Source: an uncultured Clostridia bacterium | Lineage (GTDB): Bacteria; Bacillota; Clostridia; Christensenellales; Pumilibacteraceae | Length of the DNA stretch: 64,000 bases | Reading direction: 5' to 3' | Assembly: GCA_947175335.1 (NCBI GenBank) | Contig: CAMWMF010000005.1 | Location: 54,843-118,842 of the forward strand | In this document: positions 18,491-28,093 of the stretch, in pieces | Layout of the letters: every line of letters begins with the position of its first letter | Numbering within the stretch: the first letter of the stretch is position 1 | Notes under the pieces: generated by a model | Told to the model about the DNA's origin: nothing | Database searches by the model: none | The model's input: only the letters and a program-made list of their open reading frames with translations | Program-made: the position numbers and the translations under genes

Positions 18491-21400
18491 TCAATATGCT
18501 CCAATCCCGTTGCTGCCCTTAGTCATGGTCGGCGCGTAAGAGCCGGTCGGCTTTACATCGGTCGCTTCGGCGCCGTAGCCTTGCGAACCGTGCCCGGCCT
18601 TGCCGTTGCCGCCGTTGCCGCCGATAAGCTTGACGTTGGGGGTACTGACGGTGATCCAAGCGGACGCGCTGACAGCCTTGAAACCTGCCCCGCCGTACAA
18701 TCCGGAAGCAGCGGCACTGCTGCCGTTGCCGCCGCGTATAGTCAAATCATCCGCTTTGGCGATAGCCAATTTGGAGCAATCGATTGCGCACGAGCCGTCG
18801 TATTCGTCATCAGGAGAATACCTCCTTTGTCCGTCGTGCCCGTAAATAACGCACGTACCCGTTGTATGCAAATAAAGAACAAAGCCATGCATACTGATAG
18901 CGGGGGTGGAAGGCTTTGCCGACTGCATAGATACCCTGTTAAGGTACAGCGACAAATCGATACCGCATGTCTCAGATATGGCGATATTCATTCTGTACAT
19001 AATATTTGTGTTTGAGGTTATGGTAACGTTACGCATGTAGGAAACGATATTTATGGTACAACCGTAAGCCGAAGTAAAGTTGGTAGACGGCAATACGACA
19101 GTCGAACCGTCGACGTGGATAAAGACGTTGACCATGTCCGCGGTCAAATTGGCGGTTTTTCCGTCCGACCAGACCGCAGTCAATGTTATATCTTCATGGA
19201 TGCCGGACAACCCTGCAACGTATTTGCCTTTCAACTTCCACCCGAGCAATGAATATCCCGTTCTGGTCACGTATCTCAGCTCGATTTCGTCCTCGATAGT
19301 AATTTTGGAAGGATTACGATTGTAGGCCCCGTTCATATTTTCGTACCAAATATTATACTTTATGGGCGTCCAAACGGCGGTAACAGTTACGTCATTCGTA
19401 CTGCCGTGCGGTATCCTCGTTATATCCCAATCGCCGGTATATCCCACTCTGCCGAAAGGCTTTTCAAACACAATGGTCAAATCTTCTATGGTATATTTGG
19501 TAGGATTTGAGGTAGGGTTTACGCCGTCTAAAAGGTTGTCATATTTAATATAGTAGTCCAACGGCGTCCAGTCGGCTGTTACGGTTACTTTGCCCGTGCT
19601 GCCGGACGGAATACTTGCGGGAATCCATTTACCGTCATATCCATCAACGCCGTAAGGTTTGGCAAAAATTATGGTGGGGCTTTCTATGGTATACTTGGTG
19701 GGATTGGGATTTTTGCCGTTCTTTTTGTCAATAAATTCTATATCGTATTCTATGGCCGACCATTCGGCATAGATATCTTTATCGCCTATGCTGCCATGAG
19801 GTATGCTGTCGGGAAGCCACTTACCGTTGTATCCCAATCTTCCGTAAGGATCTGCAAATACAATGGTGTCGCTCTCTACGGTATACTTGGTAGGATTTTC
19901 GGCTGGATTTTGACCGCCTTTAAGATTGTGATACGTTATGGTATACTCTATAAGTATCCACTCCGGAAGCAGCGTGCAATTTTCGTCCCTATCCCAATCT
20001 CTTGCGCTGCTCATATCGGCATTGTAGTAGAACGTTTTGGTTCCGTCGCTCTCCAAGTAGTAGTACCCGCCGAAGGCATATCCTCTTTTGGTGGGCATAC
20101 TTGCCGCCGGCATGGTGTGCTTGAATTGAGGGTGAACGTAATACGTTTCCGTCCCCTCTCTTTCCAATATAACGTCGTAGCTTTTTTCATGCTTATGGGC
20201 ACGCAAAAGGGTGGGGTCGCCTTCGCACCATACCCTTACGCCCTCGCCTCTCTCGTTATAGTACTGCAAGCCTTTTCCGTCATATTCGGTGAACGCTCCC
20301 ATAAACAAATATCCGTAATAGACAGGGATATCGATATCGGGCATTAGCTCGTCGGGGACCACGCTTACCGTAATAAACCCGCCCTTACCGTCGGCAAGGT
20401 CTATGGTAACAATTATCTCCTTGTAAGTGATTACAACATTGTCGCTGTATATTCCGTCCGCCCACTTTTCGCTCCAGCCGGCAGGCAGCTTTTTTTCGAA
20501 CAACTGTATGTTGATATATTGCGTGATTTTTTGGTGAGTTTGGGGGTCTACGCTCGTCCCCCAATCGTAAAATACCTGGCTGCCCATATTCGTCACAGTC
20601 GACGGGATTTCCAAGTTTTGCAAGCATCCGCAAGAGCTGAAAGCCCCGTCGCCGATTGTCGTTACGTCGGGAAGCTTGTTGATTCCGTCATACTCTTGTC
20701 CGGCGATTTTTATTGACATCAAGCTTGTGCAGTCGTAGAACATTCTGTCGTAAACGGCGTCGAGCGTGGACGGCAGCGTAACGCTGTACATAAGCGCTTC
20801 CTCAAATACTCCCACGGAATGACCGTCGGCGTCGCCCACTACGTCGTAACCCAAGGAATTTTGCGCGGGGCCAACCTGCAAATCGGCAGGATGATCGAAC
20901 GTGACGTCCGCTTCTATAATAATGTCGTCTATACACGCCATTACAAAGGCGTTGCTGCGAATGTTGATTTTGTGATCGAACACAGGAAAATCCTCGTCGT
21001 CCTCCGGCCTGTCCTTGATTGTAAGCGACTTGAGCGTAACCGCAAAAAACGCGTCTTGACAAATATTATAAACGGGCAAGTATTCCGACGATTCGTCCGG
21101 CCTGTACGCATTGTAGATAACTACGTCCTCGTCCGCCGTGGAAATAGTTTGTCCCTCGCATACCTCGTACCCTATTACCTCGGTACCTGCCTCATTATAT
21201 ATTTCCCTATATGCGATGGAATCCTCGGGAGTTGCGGAGTATACAACATCGCCGGTATGGTAGTTGTTCCAAGTGGACGACCAGCCGTCGCCAAGGTCCT
21301 CGGCGGCGGACTGTACTAATACGGTGTTGGCGTTGTTTCTGAGTATATTGGCACCCACCTTTTTGACCGTTTTGGGTATGTACAATCTATCCAAAGCGCT

Positions 21401-21832
21401 GCACATAGAAAAGGCGGTGGCGCCTATTTCTTCCACTCCCGGCATATGCACCGCATTAAGCTGCGAACAGTTGATAAATGCGTTTGTCCCTATTTTGGTA
21501 ACGCTTTTGGGCAAAACGACTTTGGTAAGGTTTTTGCACGACATAAAGGCGTTGTTTGCCAATTCCGTAACAGGCAAGCCGTTGTACGTGTCCGGCACTA
21601 TTGCAACCGTTGCGGTGTTGCGCAACGTAGTCTTGATCGCGGCCTTGTACGAACTGTTGCCCTCGGCGTCGATAACGAGCGTAAAGGTGTAGTCGCCCTC
21701 GGAACCGTACGTTTCCGCGTGCGCCTCCGTACCGCTACCGCCAAAGCCGAGTATTGCGACTGCCGCAAGCAATGCCGCCACGGCAATAAACGCAAACAAA
21801 AAACCGCTCTTTCTTTTAGTTATTGTATTCAT
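18491..21832 (-). CDS. Large secreted surface protein: BspA-type leucine-rich repeats + InlB B-repeat-like modules + Gly-rich C-terminus
   Basis: Signal peptide; SCKNLTKVVLPKSVTKIGTNAFINCSQL LRRs; repeated NPTKYTIE..IVFxxPxGxxGYxGxW..IPxGSxxxxxVTAxW units; Gly-rich end. Confidence 0.85.
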   Translation of the reverse strand: MNTITKRKSGFLFAFIAVAALLAAVAILGFGGSGTEAHAETYGSEGDYTFTLVIDAEGNSSYKAAIKTTLRNTATVAIVPDTYNGLPVTELANNAFMSCKNLTKVVLPKSVTKIGTNAFINCSQLNAVHMPGVEEIGATAFSMCSALDRLYIPKTVKKVGANILRNNANTVLVQSAAEDLGDGWSSTWNNYHTGDVVYSATPEDSIAYREIYNEAGTEVIGYEVCEGQTISTADEDVVIYNAYRPDESSEYLPVYNICQDAFFAVTLKSLTIKDRPEDDEDFPVFDHKINIRSNAFVMACIDDIIIEADVTFDHPADLQVGPAQNSLGYDVVGDADGHSVGVFEEALMYSVTLPSTLDAVYDRMFYDCTSLMSIKIAGQEYDGINKLPDVTTIGDGAFSSCGCLQNLEIPSTVTNMGSQVFYDWGTSVDPQTHQKITQYINIQLFEKKLPAGWSEKWADGIYSDNVVITYKEIIVTIDLADGKGGFITVSVVPDELMPDIDIPVYYGYLFMGAFTEYDGKGLQYYNERGEGVRVWCEGDPTLLRAHKHEKSYDVILEREGTETYYVHPQFKHTMPAASMPTKRGYAFGGYYYLESDGTKTFYYNADMSSARDWDRDENCTLLPEWILIEYTITYHNLKGGQNPAENPTKYTVESDTIVFADPYGRLGYNGKWLPDSIPHGSIGDKDIYAEWSAIEYDIEFIDKKNGKNPNPTKYTIESPTIIFAKPYGVDGYDGKWIPASIPSGSTGKVTVTADWTPLDYYIKYDNLLDGVNPTSNPTKYTIEDLTIVFEKPFGRVGYTGDWDITRIPHGSTNDVTVTAVWTPIKYNIWYENMNGAYNRNPSKITIEDEIELRYVTRTGYSLLGWKLKGKYVAGLSGIHEDITLTAVWSDGKTANLTADMVNVFIHVDGSTVVLPSTNFTSAYGCTINIVSYMRNVTITSNTNIMYRMNIAISETCGIDLSLYLNRVSMQSAKPSTPAISMHGFVLYLHTTGTCVIYGHDGQRRYSPDDEYDGSCAIDCSKLAIAKADDLTIRGGNGSSAAASGLYGGAGFKAVSASAWITVSTPNVKLIGGNGGNGKAGHGSQGYGAEATDVKPTGSYAPTMTKGSNGIGAY

Positions 21833-21988
21833 TGGTATCCTCCTTAATAGACTCCACCAATATATACAATAATCAGAGCGGTATTTTTTCCAACTATTTT
21901 AAATTTTTTTAAATTTTATTCTATTCGAGGAGTATTTTTGCTTGCTTGCAAGAGCAAAAATGCGACGAAGACAAATTTGGTATAATAC

Positions 21989-23908
21989 CTAATTTATCTT
22001 TTCAAAAATAGCAATCAACGTATAAGAATTATTTTCGTCAAACACAGCCAGACCGGATGAGTAAAATATCTTTGACCAATATTCATTAGTAGTGCCGTCC
22101 GACCAGCCGACAAACCTATATCCCTCGTCTGCAACCGCTACGACGTATGCGGTGCGCTTGCCCCACATTGCCTCGATAGTTACGGCGCTTTGTGCCTCCT
22201 CGGAACGCGACGACGTACTCACCCTGCCGCCCTCGCCCGCCACAACGTTGATGGTATAAACTATGGGCTCGAATATTGCGGTAACCGTAAAGTCACCCGT
22301 AATATTCCTGTCCTTGCGTTCGGGCGTCGTCACCCCGTCCGACCACCGTACAAAGCGGTAGCCCTTAAACGGCACGGCTTTTACGCCCAAAGCGTCTTCT
22401 CCGTAAACAACTTCTTGTATCGCGTGATTGCCGCCCATAGTGCGCCGTTCGTTATCACCTTCTACAATATATCCCTGTGTTCCATTTATGTCTGAGGAAA
22501 CATCATAAAAAACATTTGCAATTTCGCCCTTCCAAAACCCGTACGGTATACCTACCGGACCGTCCTCGTTCTCCAACATTCTTAAATAATACAGCCTATT
22601 TGTATCCAACCAATGAGTTCCATTGTTAATTGTATAAGAGTGATAAGTTTCTTCGGCAAGCCTTATTTCTATCGTATGCGCTATTTCGTGAATAAAAGGC
22701 TCCATTTTGTTTAGCCAAGCGCTTTGATTCCTTCCGTTTAGCGTACCCTCCAACGTGTTGTGGTCGATAGTGACGCCGCGCACAAACTCATCTAAAAATA
22801 CCGAACACTCTCCTGCCCATGCTACGCCGGCGGCATGTTGAAAACGATCCGCTTCTTCGTTAGTGGGTTTATCTCCGTAAAACCCGAACACGGACACCAC
22901 CGTATCGTATTCATCCCGCATATCTTGCACTTCCGGTATATCGCTCGGAAACAAATGCGTAGCTATCGGGACAGTAGTGTTGCTCTGTTGATTAAAATGC
23001 TCGGTTGTTATTGTTTGCGTGGTATAGTATTCGTCTATCTGAAAATCCACCAATCCGTCGCACATATCGTCCATCGTCTTTTTTAGCAGCTTAGTGCTTT
23101 CACCGCAAAATCGTTTTTGCAAATCGGTCATTCTAAAATCTACGTTGTGGTATATGCCGTTTCTGTCGTACAACGTCGCCTGTATCCTTGTCACGTACAC
23201 TATAAGTATTTTAAACGGAAAAGTTTCCTCCGCTTGCCACTTTGCCCTTATATCTTTATTTCGATCCTCTTCTCTCCTTTTATCGCTTTGTGCGCGCTTT
23301 TCTTCGTTTACCAAAAAGTCGTCGTCTATAAGCAATTTCCCGTTGCTGTCCGCTATCTGTTGACCTTCGAAATACCAGCCCTCAAAGGTAAACCCATCTC
23401 TTTGAAGTACAGGCAGCGTTACTCCGTCCAGCTCGCCGTACGTCAAGGTAAGCGTTTCTTTGTTTTCCTCTATCTCGCTTGCCACCGCCTTTCTGTCATT
23501 AAGCGTATATGTTCTTGTTATAAGCTTAAACTCCGCCGTTACGTTTATGCCGTCGTCAATTATCAAATCACCGCGCGTGGCTGTTGTAACGCCGTCGCTC
23601 CACCCCGCAAACATGTATCCCTCGTTGGGCACGGCCGTAATCTCAAAGTAGTCGCTGTATTCTGCCGTAAATGTCAGTATTTTCTCGTATTCTCTTCTGG
23701 GACGCATACGTACATAGTCAATAATATCGTCGCTTTCAAAAACATAGCCGTTATCCCCGGCAACATACGTTACCGTATACGGTTTCTCATCCGTCGTAGT
23801 GTACGGTGGTTCTGTCGTATTCGTCGTGCCATTCGAGCAAGAAATTAATAATGCACTGATGATTGATATAGTTATAATCGCCACTATATATGCGAATTTT
23901 TTTGCCAT
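21989..23908 (-). CDS. Lipoprotein with InlB-like repeats and a HExxH metallopeptidase-like motif
   Basis: Lipobox LLISCSNG; GYMFAGWSDGVTTATRGDLIIDDGINVTAEF-type repeats; FIHEIAHTIEIRL. Confidence 0.75.
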   Translation of the reverse strand: MAKKFAYIVAIITISIISALLISCSNGTTNTTEPPYTTTDEKPYTVTYVAGDNGYVFESDDIIDYVRMRPRREYEKILTFTAEYSDYFEITAVPNEGYMFAGWSDGVTTATRGDLIIDDGINVTAEFKLITRTYTLNDRKAVASEIEENKETLTLTYGELDGVTLPVLQRDGFTFEGWYFEGQQIADSNGKLLIDDDFLVNEEKRAQSDKRREEDRNKDIRAKWQAEETFPFKILIVYVTRIQATLYDRNGIYHNVDFRMTDLQKRFCGESTKLLKKTMDDMCDGLVDFQIDEYYTTQTITTEHFNQQSNTTVPIATHLFPSDIPEVQDMRDEYDTVVSVFGFYGDKPTNEEADRFQHAAGVAWAGECSVFLDEFVRGVTIDHNTLEGTLNGRNQSAWLNKMEPFIHEIAHTIEIRLAEETYHSYTINNGTHWLDTNRLYYLRMLENEDGPVGIPYGFWKGEIANVFYDVSSDINGTQGYIVEGDNERRTMGGNHAIQEVVYGEDALGVKAVPFKGYRFVRWSDGVTTPERKDRNITGDFTVTAIFEPIVYTINVVAGEGGRVSTSSRSEEAQSAVTIEAMWGKRTAYVVAVADEGYRFVGWSDGTTNEYWSKIFYSSGLAVFDENNSYTLIAIFEKIN

Positions 23909-24197
23909 GATGGGTCCCGCTGATTGCCGGTCTTCCATCCGGCTAATCATATTCAATTTATTTTTCTGATGTAATATATTTTTGTTTATTCATGTAATAT
24001 GAATAAATCCGTACTCATGTTCTTTCGGAATTTTGAAAACACAAAACCCCCATTAACGTAAATATCGTTAACGTTACGCGCCCGCCATTGGAGCCAACCA
24101 CGGCGTGCCTTAGCTGTTATTAACTTTTACGACTACGAATATAAACAAGCACACTTGTGTGCTATTGTCGCAAAATTAACATACAGCCGAAGTATTA

Positions 24198-24323
24198 TTA
24201 ATAACGCATGTTTAAATCTATATATCTAATAAGGTCTTTGTCTTGTGCACACACAAAAATGCGTGCAATGACGTTTGCCGTTGTAATGCTGTTGTTCGTC
24301 GTGTCCGAGTGTTTCTTTTCCAT
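24198..24323 (-). CDS. Candidate small ORF (41 aa) downstream of a consensus promoter
   Basis: MEKKHSDTTNNSITTANVIARIFVCAQDKDLIRYIDLNMRY; preceded by AGGTGAAAG; not in the supplied ORF track. Confidence 0.4.
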   Translation of the reverse strand: MEKKHSDTTNNSITTANVIARIFVCAQDKDLIRYIDLNMRY

Positions 24324-24443
24324 AAAACTTTCACCTATTTGTATCTACACGAAAAATGTCGAATTTTTTTCCGTATGCATAAAAAAATTTAAAATTTTTC
24401 TAAAAATGCCGCGAACGGTATGCGTTTCGCATTTCATAGTCTC

Positions 24444-24472
24444 ATTATACTACAACACGCTACCGATGTCAA
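24444..24472 (-). promoter_or_regulatory. Consensus sigma-A promoter
   Basis: TTGACA - 17 bp - TATAAT on the minus strand. Confidence 0.8.
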
Positions 24473-24485
24473 CACCTAATTTATT

Positions 24486-25418
24486 CTACTCCCCAGTATC
24501 CATGTCGATGTTTGTCATATCGCCTTCCTGCCCGTCGTCCGTCGGCAGTGCCTTTAATTGTTTTCGGCCGCTTATAAGCATATACAAGCCCAATGCGAAT
24601 ATGCCAAGCGACACAAACCCGCCGAGCACGGGATTCATTATCGATATATTATGCCCGTCACTCGGCAAAACCTTTAACATCATCGCCTGCAATGCGAATA
24701 TGGAAATAAGCGCGTCGGCGAAGCTGACGTTTTTAATCGCTTTAAGCGACAGGTTGTCCGACCTGCGCACCTTTCTAAGATTGTACAGCGCCAAACCAAG
24801 CTTTGCAAAGGTGTACGCCGAAATCGCAGTAACGTATATAATGCCGCTTACAAAGTAGTTGTACGTGTTTCGGTCGTCCATCACCATATTGATTACGGGC
24901 ATAACGGCAAACGCCAAAAGTATAAGCGCAAACCCGCAGTACGCATATGCGCGCACGTTTTGCTCCTCTTTACTCCCGCCGCCGCGCTTTGTCATATAAA
25001 ACACCGTTGCGCGCGGAACGATCAAAAATATATGGTAACCGACAAGCACGCCCAGCCATACCGACTGTTCGAGGTTGGCTATAATTATGCCGAACACGAC
25101 GTAGCATATATTGAATATTACGGAGCCCGACGCATACACGAATGCGCGAACGTCGTAGCTACCCAAAAACTTTTGCACGCGCACGTTGTTTTTTGCGCGA
25201 TGCGGCAAGCCTATTACGGTAAGCACTGCGTAGACGGACAGTACAAAAAACACTATCGCGCACAGATGCACGGACAGCGCCCACTGCTTTAACCCCAACC
25301 CCAAAAAGTACAGCGCGATACTGCCGCCAAGCGTTACAATGCCGAAAACCCATACGACAATGCACACCCACATTGGCGGTTTAAGCAAAAATTCCAAAAT
25401 TTTGTCGCGCTTTTTCAT
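24486..25418 (-). CDS. Hypothetical multi-pass membrane protein
   Basis: MKKRDKILEFLLKPPMWVCIVVWVFGIVTLGGSIALYFLG...; many TM helices. Confidence 0.7.
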   Translation of the reverse strand: MKKRDKILEFLLKPPMWVCIVVWVFGIVTLGGSIALYFLGLGLKQWALSVHLCAIVFFVLSVYAVLTVIGLPHRAKNNVRVQKFLGSYDVRAFVYASGSVIFNICYVVFGIIIANLEQSVWLGVLVGYHIFLIVPRATVFYMTKRGGGSKEEQNVRAYAYCGFALILLAFAVMPVINMVMDDRNTYNYFVSGIIYVTAISAYTFAKLGLALYNLRKVRRSDNLSLKAIKNVSFADALISIFALQAMMLKVLPSDGHNISIMNPVLGGFVSLGIFALGLYMLISGRKQLKALPTDDGQEGDMTNIDMDTGE

Positions 25419-25510
25419 CGTATTATATTTTATCACAAACCCACAACAATGGCAAGTGCATACATATATATACAAATAGCGTAAAATTTGAAATATATTA
25501 AGGTTTTTCC

Positions 25511-25539
25511 TTGATTATTAATTTTTTTAATGTTATACT
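25511..25539 (+). promoter_or_regulatory. Sigma-A promoter
   Basis: TTGATT - 17 bp - TATACT; predicted start close to ATG 25553. Confidence 0.6.
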
Positions 25540-25552
25540 TATTATACCAATT

Positions 25553-27097
25553 ATGAAAGCTGTATTATTAAAACTGCGTGAATCGCTAATATCGGTACTA
25601 CCCATTGCGGTGCTTGTACTCATTCTTTCCGCGACGCCGCTTGTAAATTTGAGCGGTATGGAAATTGCCGCGTTCAGCGTGGCGGCGGTGTTCCTTATAC
25701 TCGGTATAGGACTATTCAACCTCGGCGCCGACCTCGCTATGACCCCTATGGGCGAACAGGTGGGCGGCGGTCTTACCAAGTCCAAAAAAATCACCGTACT
25801 TCTTGTCGTGTGCTTTTTGATGGGCGTGTTTATTACAATAGCCGAGCCCGACCTTTCCGTGCTTGCCGAACAGGTCAAGTCGGTTATGAACAGCACGCTG
25901 CTTATAGTCACCGTCGGCATAGGCGTAGGCTTGTTCCTATTGCTTGCCGTACTTAAAATAATCATGCGCAAAGACCTGTCCGCAATGCTTATGTTCTTTT
26001 ACATGGCGTTGTTCGCGCTGTGCGCGCTGCTTATAGAAAGCGGCAAAAACGACTTTTTGGCTATGTGCTTCGATTCGGGCGGCGTTACCACCGGCCCCAT
26101 TACCGTCCCCTTTATAATGGCTTTGGGCGTTGGTATCGCAACCACTATCGGCGGCAAAAACAGTAACGAAAACAGCTTCGGCTTGGTCGCGCTTTGCTCG
26201 ATTGGGCCCATACTCGCCGTTACCGTTTTGTCCATTGCGTCCAAGGGCAGTATAGATTACACCGCGCCCACCGACACCGTGGCGTCGATGATGGCAAACT
26301 GCGAATGGGGCTGGACCATACTCGAAACGTGCAAGGAAGTTATAATTGCGCTTGCGCTTATAGTAGCGTTCTTTATAGTGCTTCAAATTTTCGTGTTAAA
26401 GCTGCCTAAGGACAAAATCATCCGCATAGTAATAGGCATTGCCTACACCTTTGTCGGACTCGTCGTATTCCTTTCGGCGGTAAAAATCGGGTTTATGCCC
26501 ATCGGGCTTAAACTCGGACAGCTGCTCGCCGAAAACCGCGTAGTGCTGGTTATATTCGGCTTGGTGTTCGGTATGGTCGTCGTGCTTGCCGAGCCCGCCA
26601 TCCACGTACTCAACAAGCAGGTCGAGGAAGTCACCGGCGGCGGCGTTACCAAAATGCAAATGATGGTGGCGCTGTGCTTGGGCGTCGGCCTTGCTATCGC
26701 GCTGTCGATGATACGCATTATCTACGACTTTTCGGTGCTGTACTACCTTATCCCCGGCTATCTTCTGTCGCTCGGACTGTCCTTCTTTGTGCCCAAGCTG
26801 TACACCGCTATCGCGTTCGACTCGGGCGGCGTTGCAAGCGGTCCGTTGACGTCCGGATTTATCCTGCCGCTCGCAATCGGCGCATGCCTTGCGTGCAACG
26901 GCGCAGACAAGGTGTTGGAGCTCGCGTTCGGCGTGGTCGCACTGGTCGCTATGATCCCGCTAATCACAATCCAAACGCTCGGCTTTAAAGCGGTTATGTC
27001 CGCTAAGGCGCGCAACCGCATTATTATGAAGCGTATACTCTCTGCCGACGACGAGCAGATAATCAACTTCGCATGGGAGAAGAGCAATGCCAAATAA
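25553..27097 (+). CDS. DUF1538-family membrane protein (tandem halves)
   Basis: MKAVLLKLRESLISVLPIAVLVLILSATPLVNLSG.., AMTPMGEQVGGGLTKSKK repeated in second half as EEVTGGGVTKMQM; DSGGVTTGP / DSGGVASGP. Confidence 0.85.
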   Translation: MKAVLLKLRESLISVLPIAVLVLILSATPLVNLSGMEIAAFSVAAVFLILGIGLFNLGADLAMTPMGEQVGGGLTKSKKITVLLVVCFLMGVFITIAEPDLSVLAEQVKSVMNSTLLIVTVGIGVGLFLLLAVLKIIMRKDLSAMLMFFYMALFALCALLIESGKNDFLAMCFDSGGVTTGPITVPFIMALGVGIATTIGGKNSNENSFGLVALCSIGPILAVTVLSIASKGSIDYTAPTDTVASMMANCEWGWTILETCKEVIIALALIVAFFIVLQIFVLKLPKDKIIRIVIGIAYTFVGLVVFLSAVKIGFMPIGLKLGQLLAENRVVLVIFGLVFGMVVVLAEPAIHVLNKQVEEVTGGGVTKMQMMVALCLGVGLAIALSMIRIIYDFSVLYYLIPGYLLSLGLSFFVPKLYTAIAFDSGGVASGPLTSGFILPLAIGACLACNGADKVLELAFGVVALVAMIPLITIQTLGFKAVMSAKARNRIIMKRILSADDEQIINFAWEKSNAK

Positions 27098-27596
27098 AAA
27101 CAAGCCTGCAAAGGATACTACGCAAAAGTCCAAGGGAACGCGTAAGCCCGCCGAAGGCTTGCGCCATAAGATAGCGCTCAAAATGGTCAAGCCCAAGGCA
27201 AAGACAAAAAGCGAGCTGCCTAACAACAACACCGTTACGGAAAACCGCTTGGAACTGCTTATCACAACGGTCAACCGCAGCAAGGGCGAATATTACGCCG
27301 ACCTTATCCAGTCGTTTGACGTGAATATGCAGTTTATCGCAATGGGTCACGGCACGGCGGACGCCAAAACGCTGTCTATGTTCGGCTTTACCGACTCGGA
27401 CAAAACAGTGATATTCAGCGTTATTCAGGGCAACAAGCTTCAAGCCGCGCTGGACGCTTTGGAAGAAAAATTCCGCACCATCAAAAACGGCAAGGGCATC
27501 GCCTACACCGTTCCACTGTCGGGCGTTATCGGAAAACTGATATTCGGATTTTTGTCCAACAACCGCAGCATGATCGCAGAGAACAAGGAGAATTAA
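27087..27596 (+). CDS. PII-like protein
   Basis: Overlaps the DUF1538 gene; LELLITTVNRSKGEYYADLI..., GKGIAYTVPLSGVIG PII-like end. Confidence 0.65.
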   Translation: MPNKNKPAKDTTQKSKGTRKPAEGLRHKIALKMVKPKAKTKSELPNNNTVTENRLELLITTVNRSKGEYYADLIQSFDVNMQFIAMGHGTADAKTLSMFGFTDSDKTVIFSVIQGNKLQAALDALEEKFRTIKNGKGIAYTVPLSGVIGKLIFGFLSNNRSMIAENKEN

Positions 27597-27597
27597 T

Positions 27598-27951
27598 ATG
27601 ACACACGAGCTTATATTATGCATAGTTAATACCGGCTTTACCGACGTCGTTATGGACGCCGCCAAGGAGGTCGGCGCACGCGGCGGCACCGTCATTCACG
27701 GCCGCGGCACCGCCAACAAGGAAGCCGAGGAATTTTTTCATATTTCCATTCAGCCGGACAAGGAGCTTGTTATGATACTCGTTCCCGCCGAAATAAAGGA
27801 CGCCGTGCTCCACGCGGTATACGGCGCGGCAGGTCTGAAAACTGCGGGACAAGGCATTGCGTTTTCCATGCCTGTCACCAACGTTGTAGGAATTTCAACG
27901 GCGCCCACTCAGCAGCCCGCGGCGCAATTAAATTCGCCTATCGGCGAGTGA
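27598..27951 (+). CDS. P-II family protein
   Basis: ELILCIVNTGFTDVVMDAAKEVGARGGTVIHGRGTANKEAEEFFHISIQPDKELVMILVP...GQGIAFSMPVTNVVG. Confidence 0.85.
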   Translation: MTHELILCIVNTGFTDVVMDAAKEVGARGGTVIHGRGTANKEAEEFFHISIQPDKELVMILVPAEIKDAVLHAVYGAAGLKTAGQGIAFSMPVTNVVGISTAPTQQPAAQLNSPIGE

Positions 27952-28085
27952 AATAGCGTCGCTATGAAATATTCCTTACGGAATATGAAATGTGCTTCGC
28001 ACATTAAGGCGAATTTTATTTCACTGCGCGTATGCGCAATTTCATAACAAAGTTATTTCATATTGCGATAGCAATATTTCATTTT
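27932..28085. repeat. Array of about seven short perfect hairpins separated by TGAAAT / ATTTCA spacers
   Basis: TCGCC..GGCGA, ATAGCG-T-CGCTAT, ATATTCC-TTAC-GGAATAT, AATGTGC-TTC-GCACATT, TGCGC-GTAT-GCGCA, ATAAC-AAA-GTTAT, ATATTGC-GATA-GCAATAT. Confidence 0.8.
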
Positions 28086-28093
28086 TAACCATT

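Noticed and set aside
24208-24858. 216-aa plus ORF overlapping the 24.2-24.9 kb region
   Set aside because: Antisense to the membrane protein gene and to the consensus minus promoter; S/P/C-rich shadow.
27932-28085. CRISPR array
   Set aside because: Spacers are short palindromes and the repeated unit is only about 6 nt and inverts orientation midway; no cas genes.
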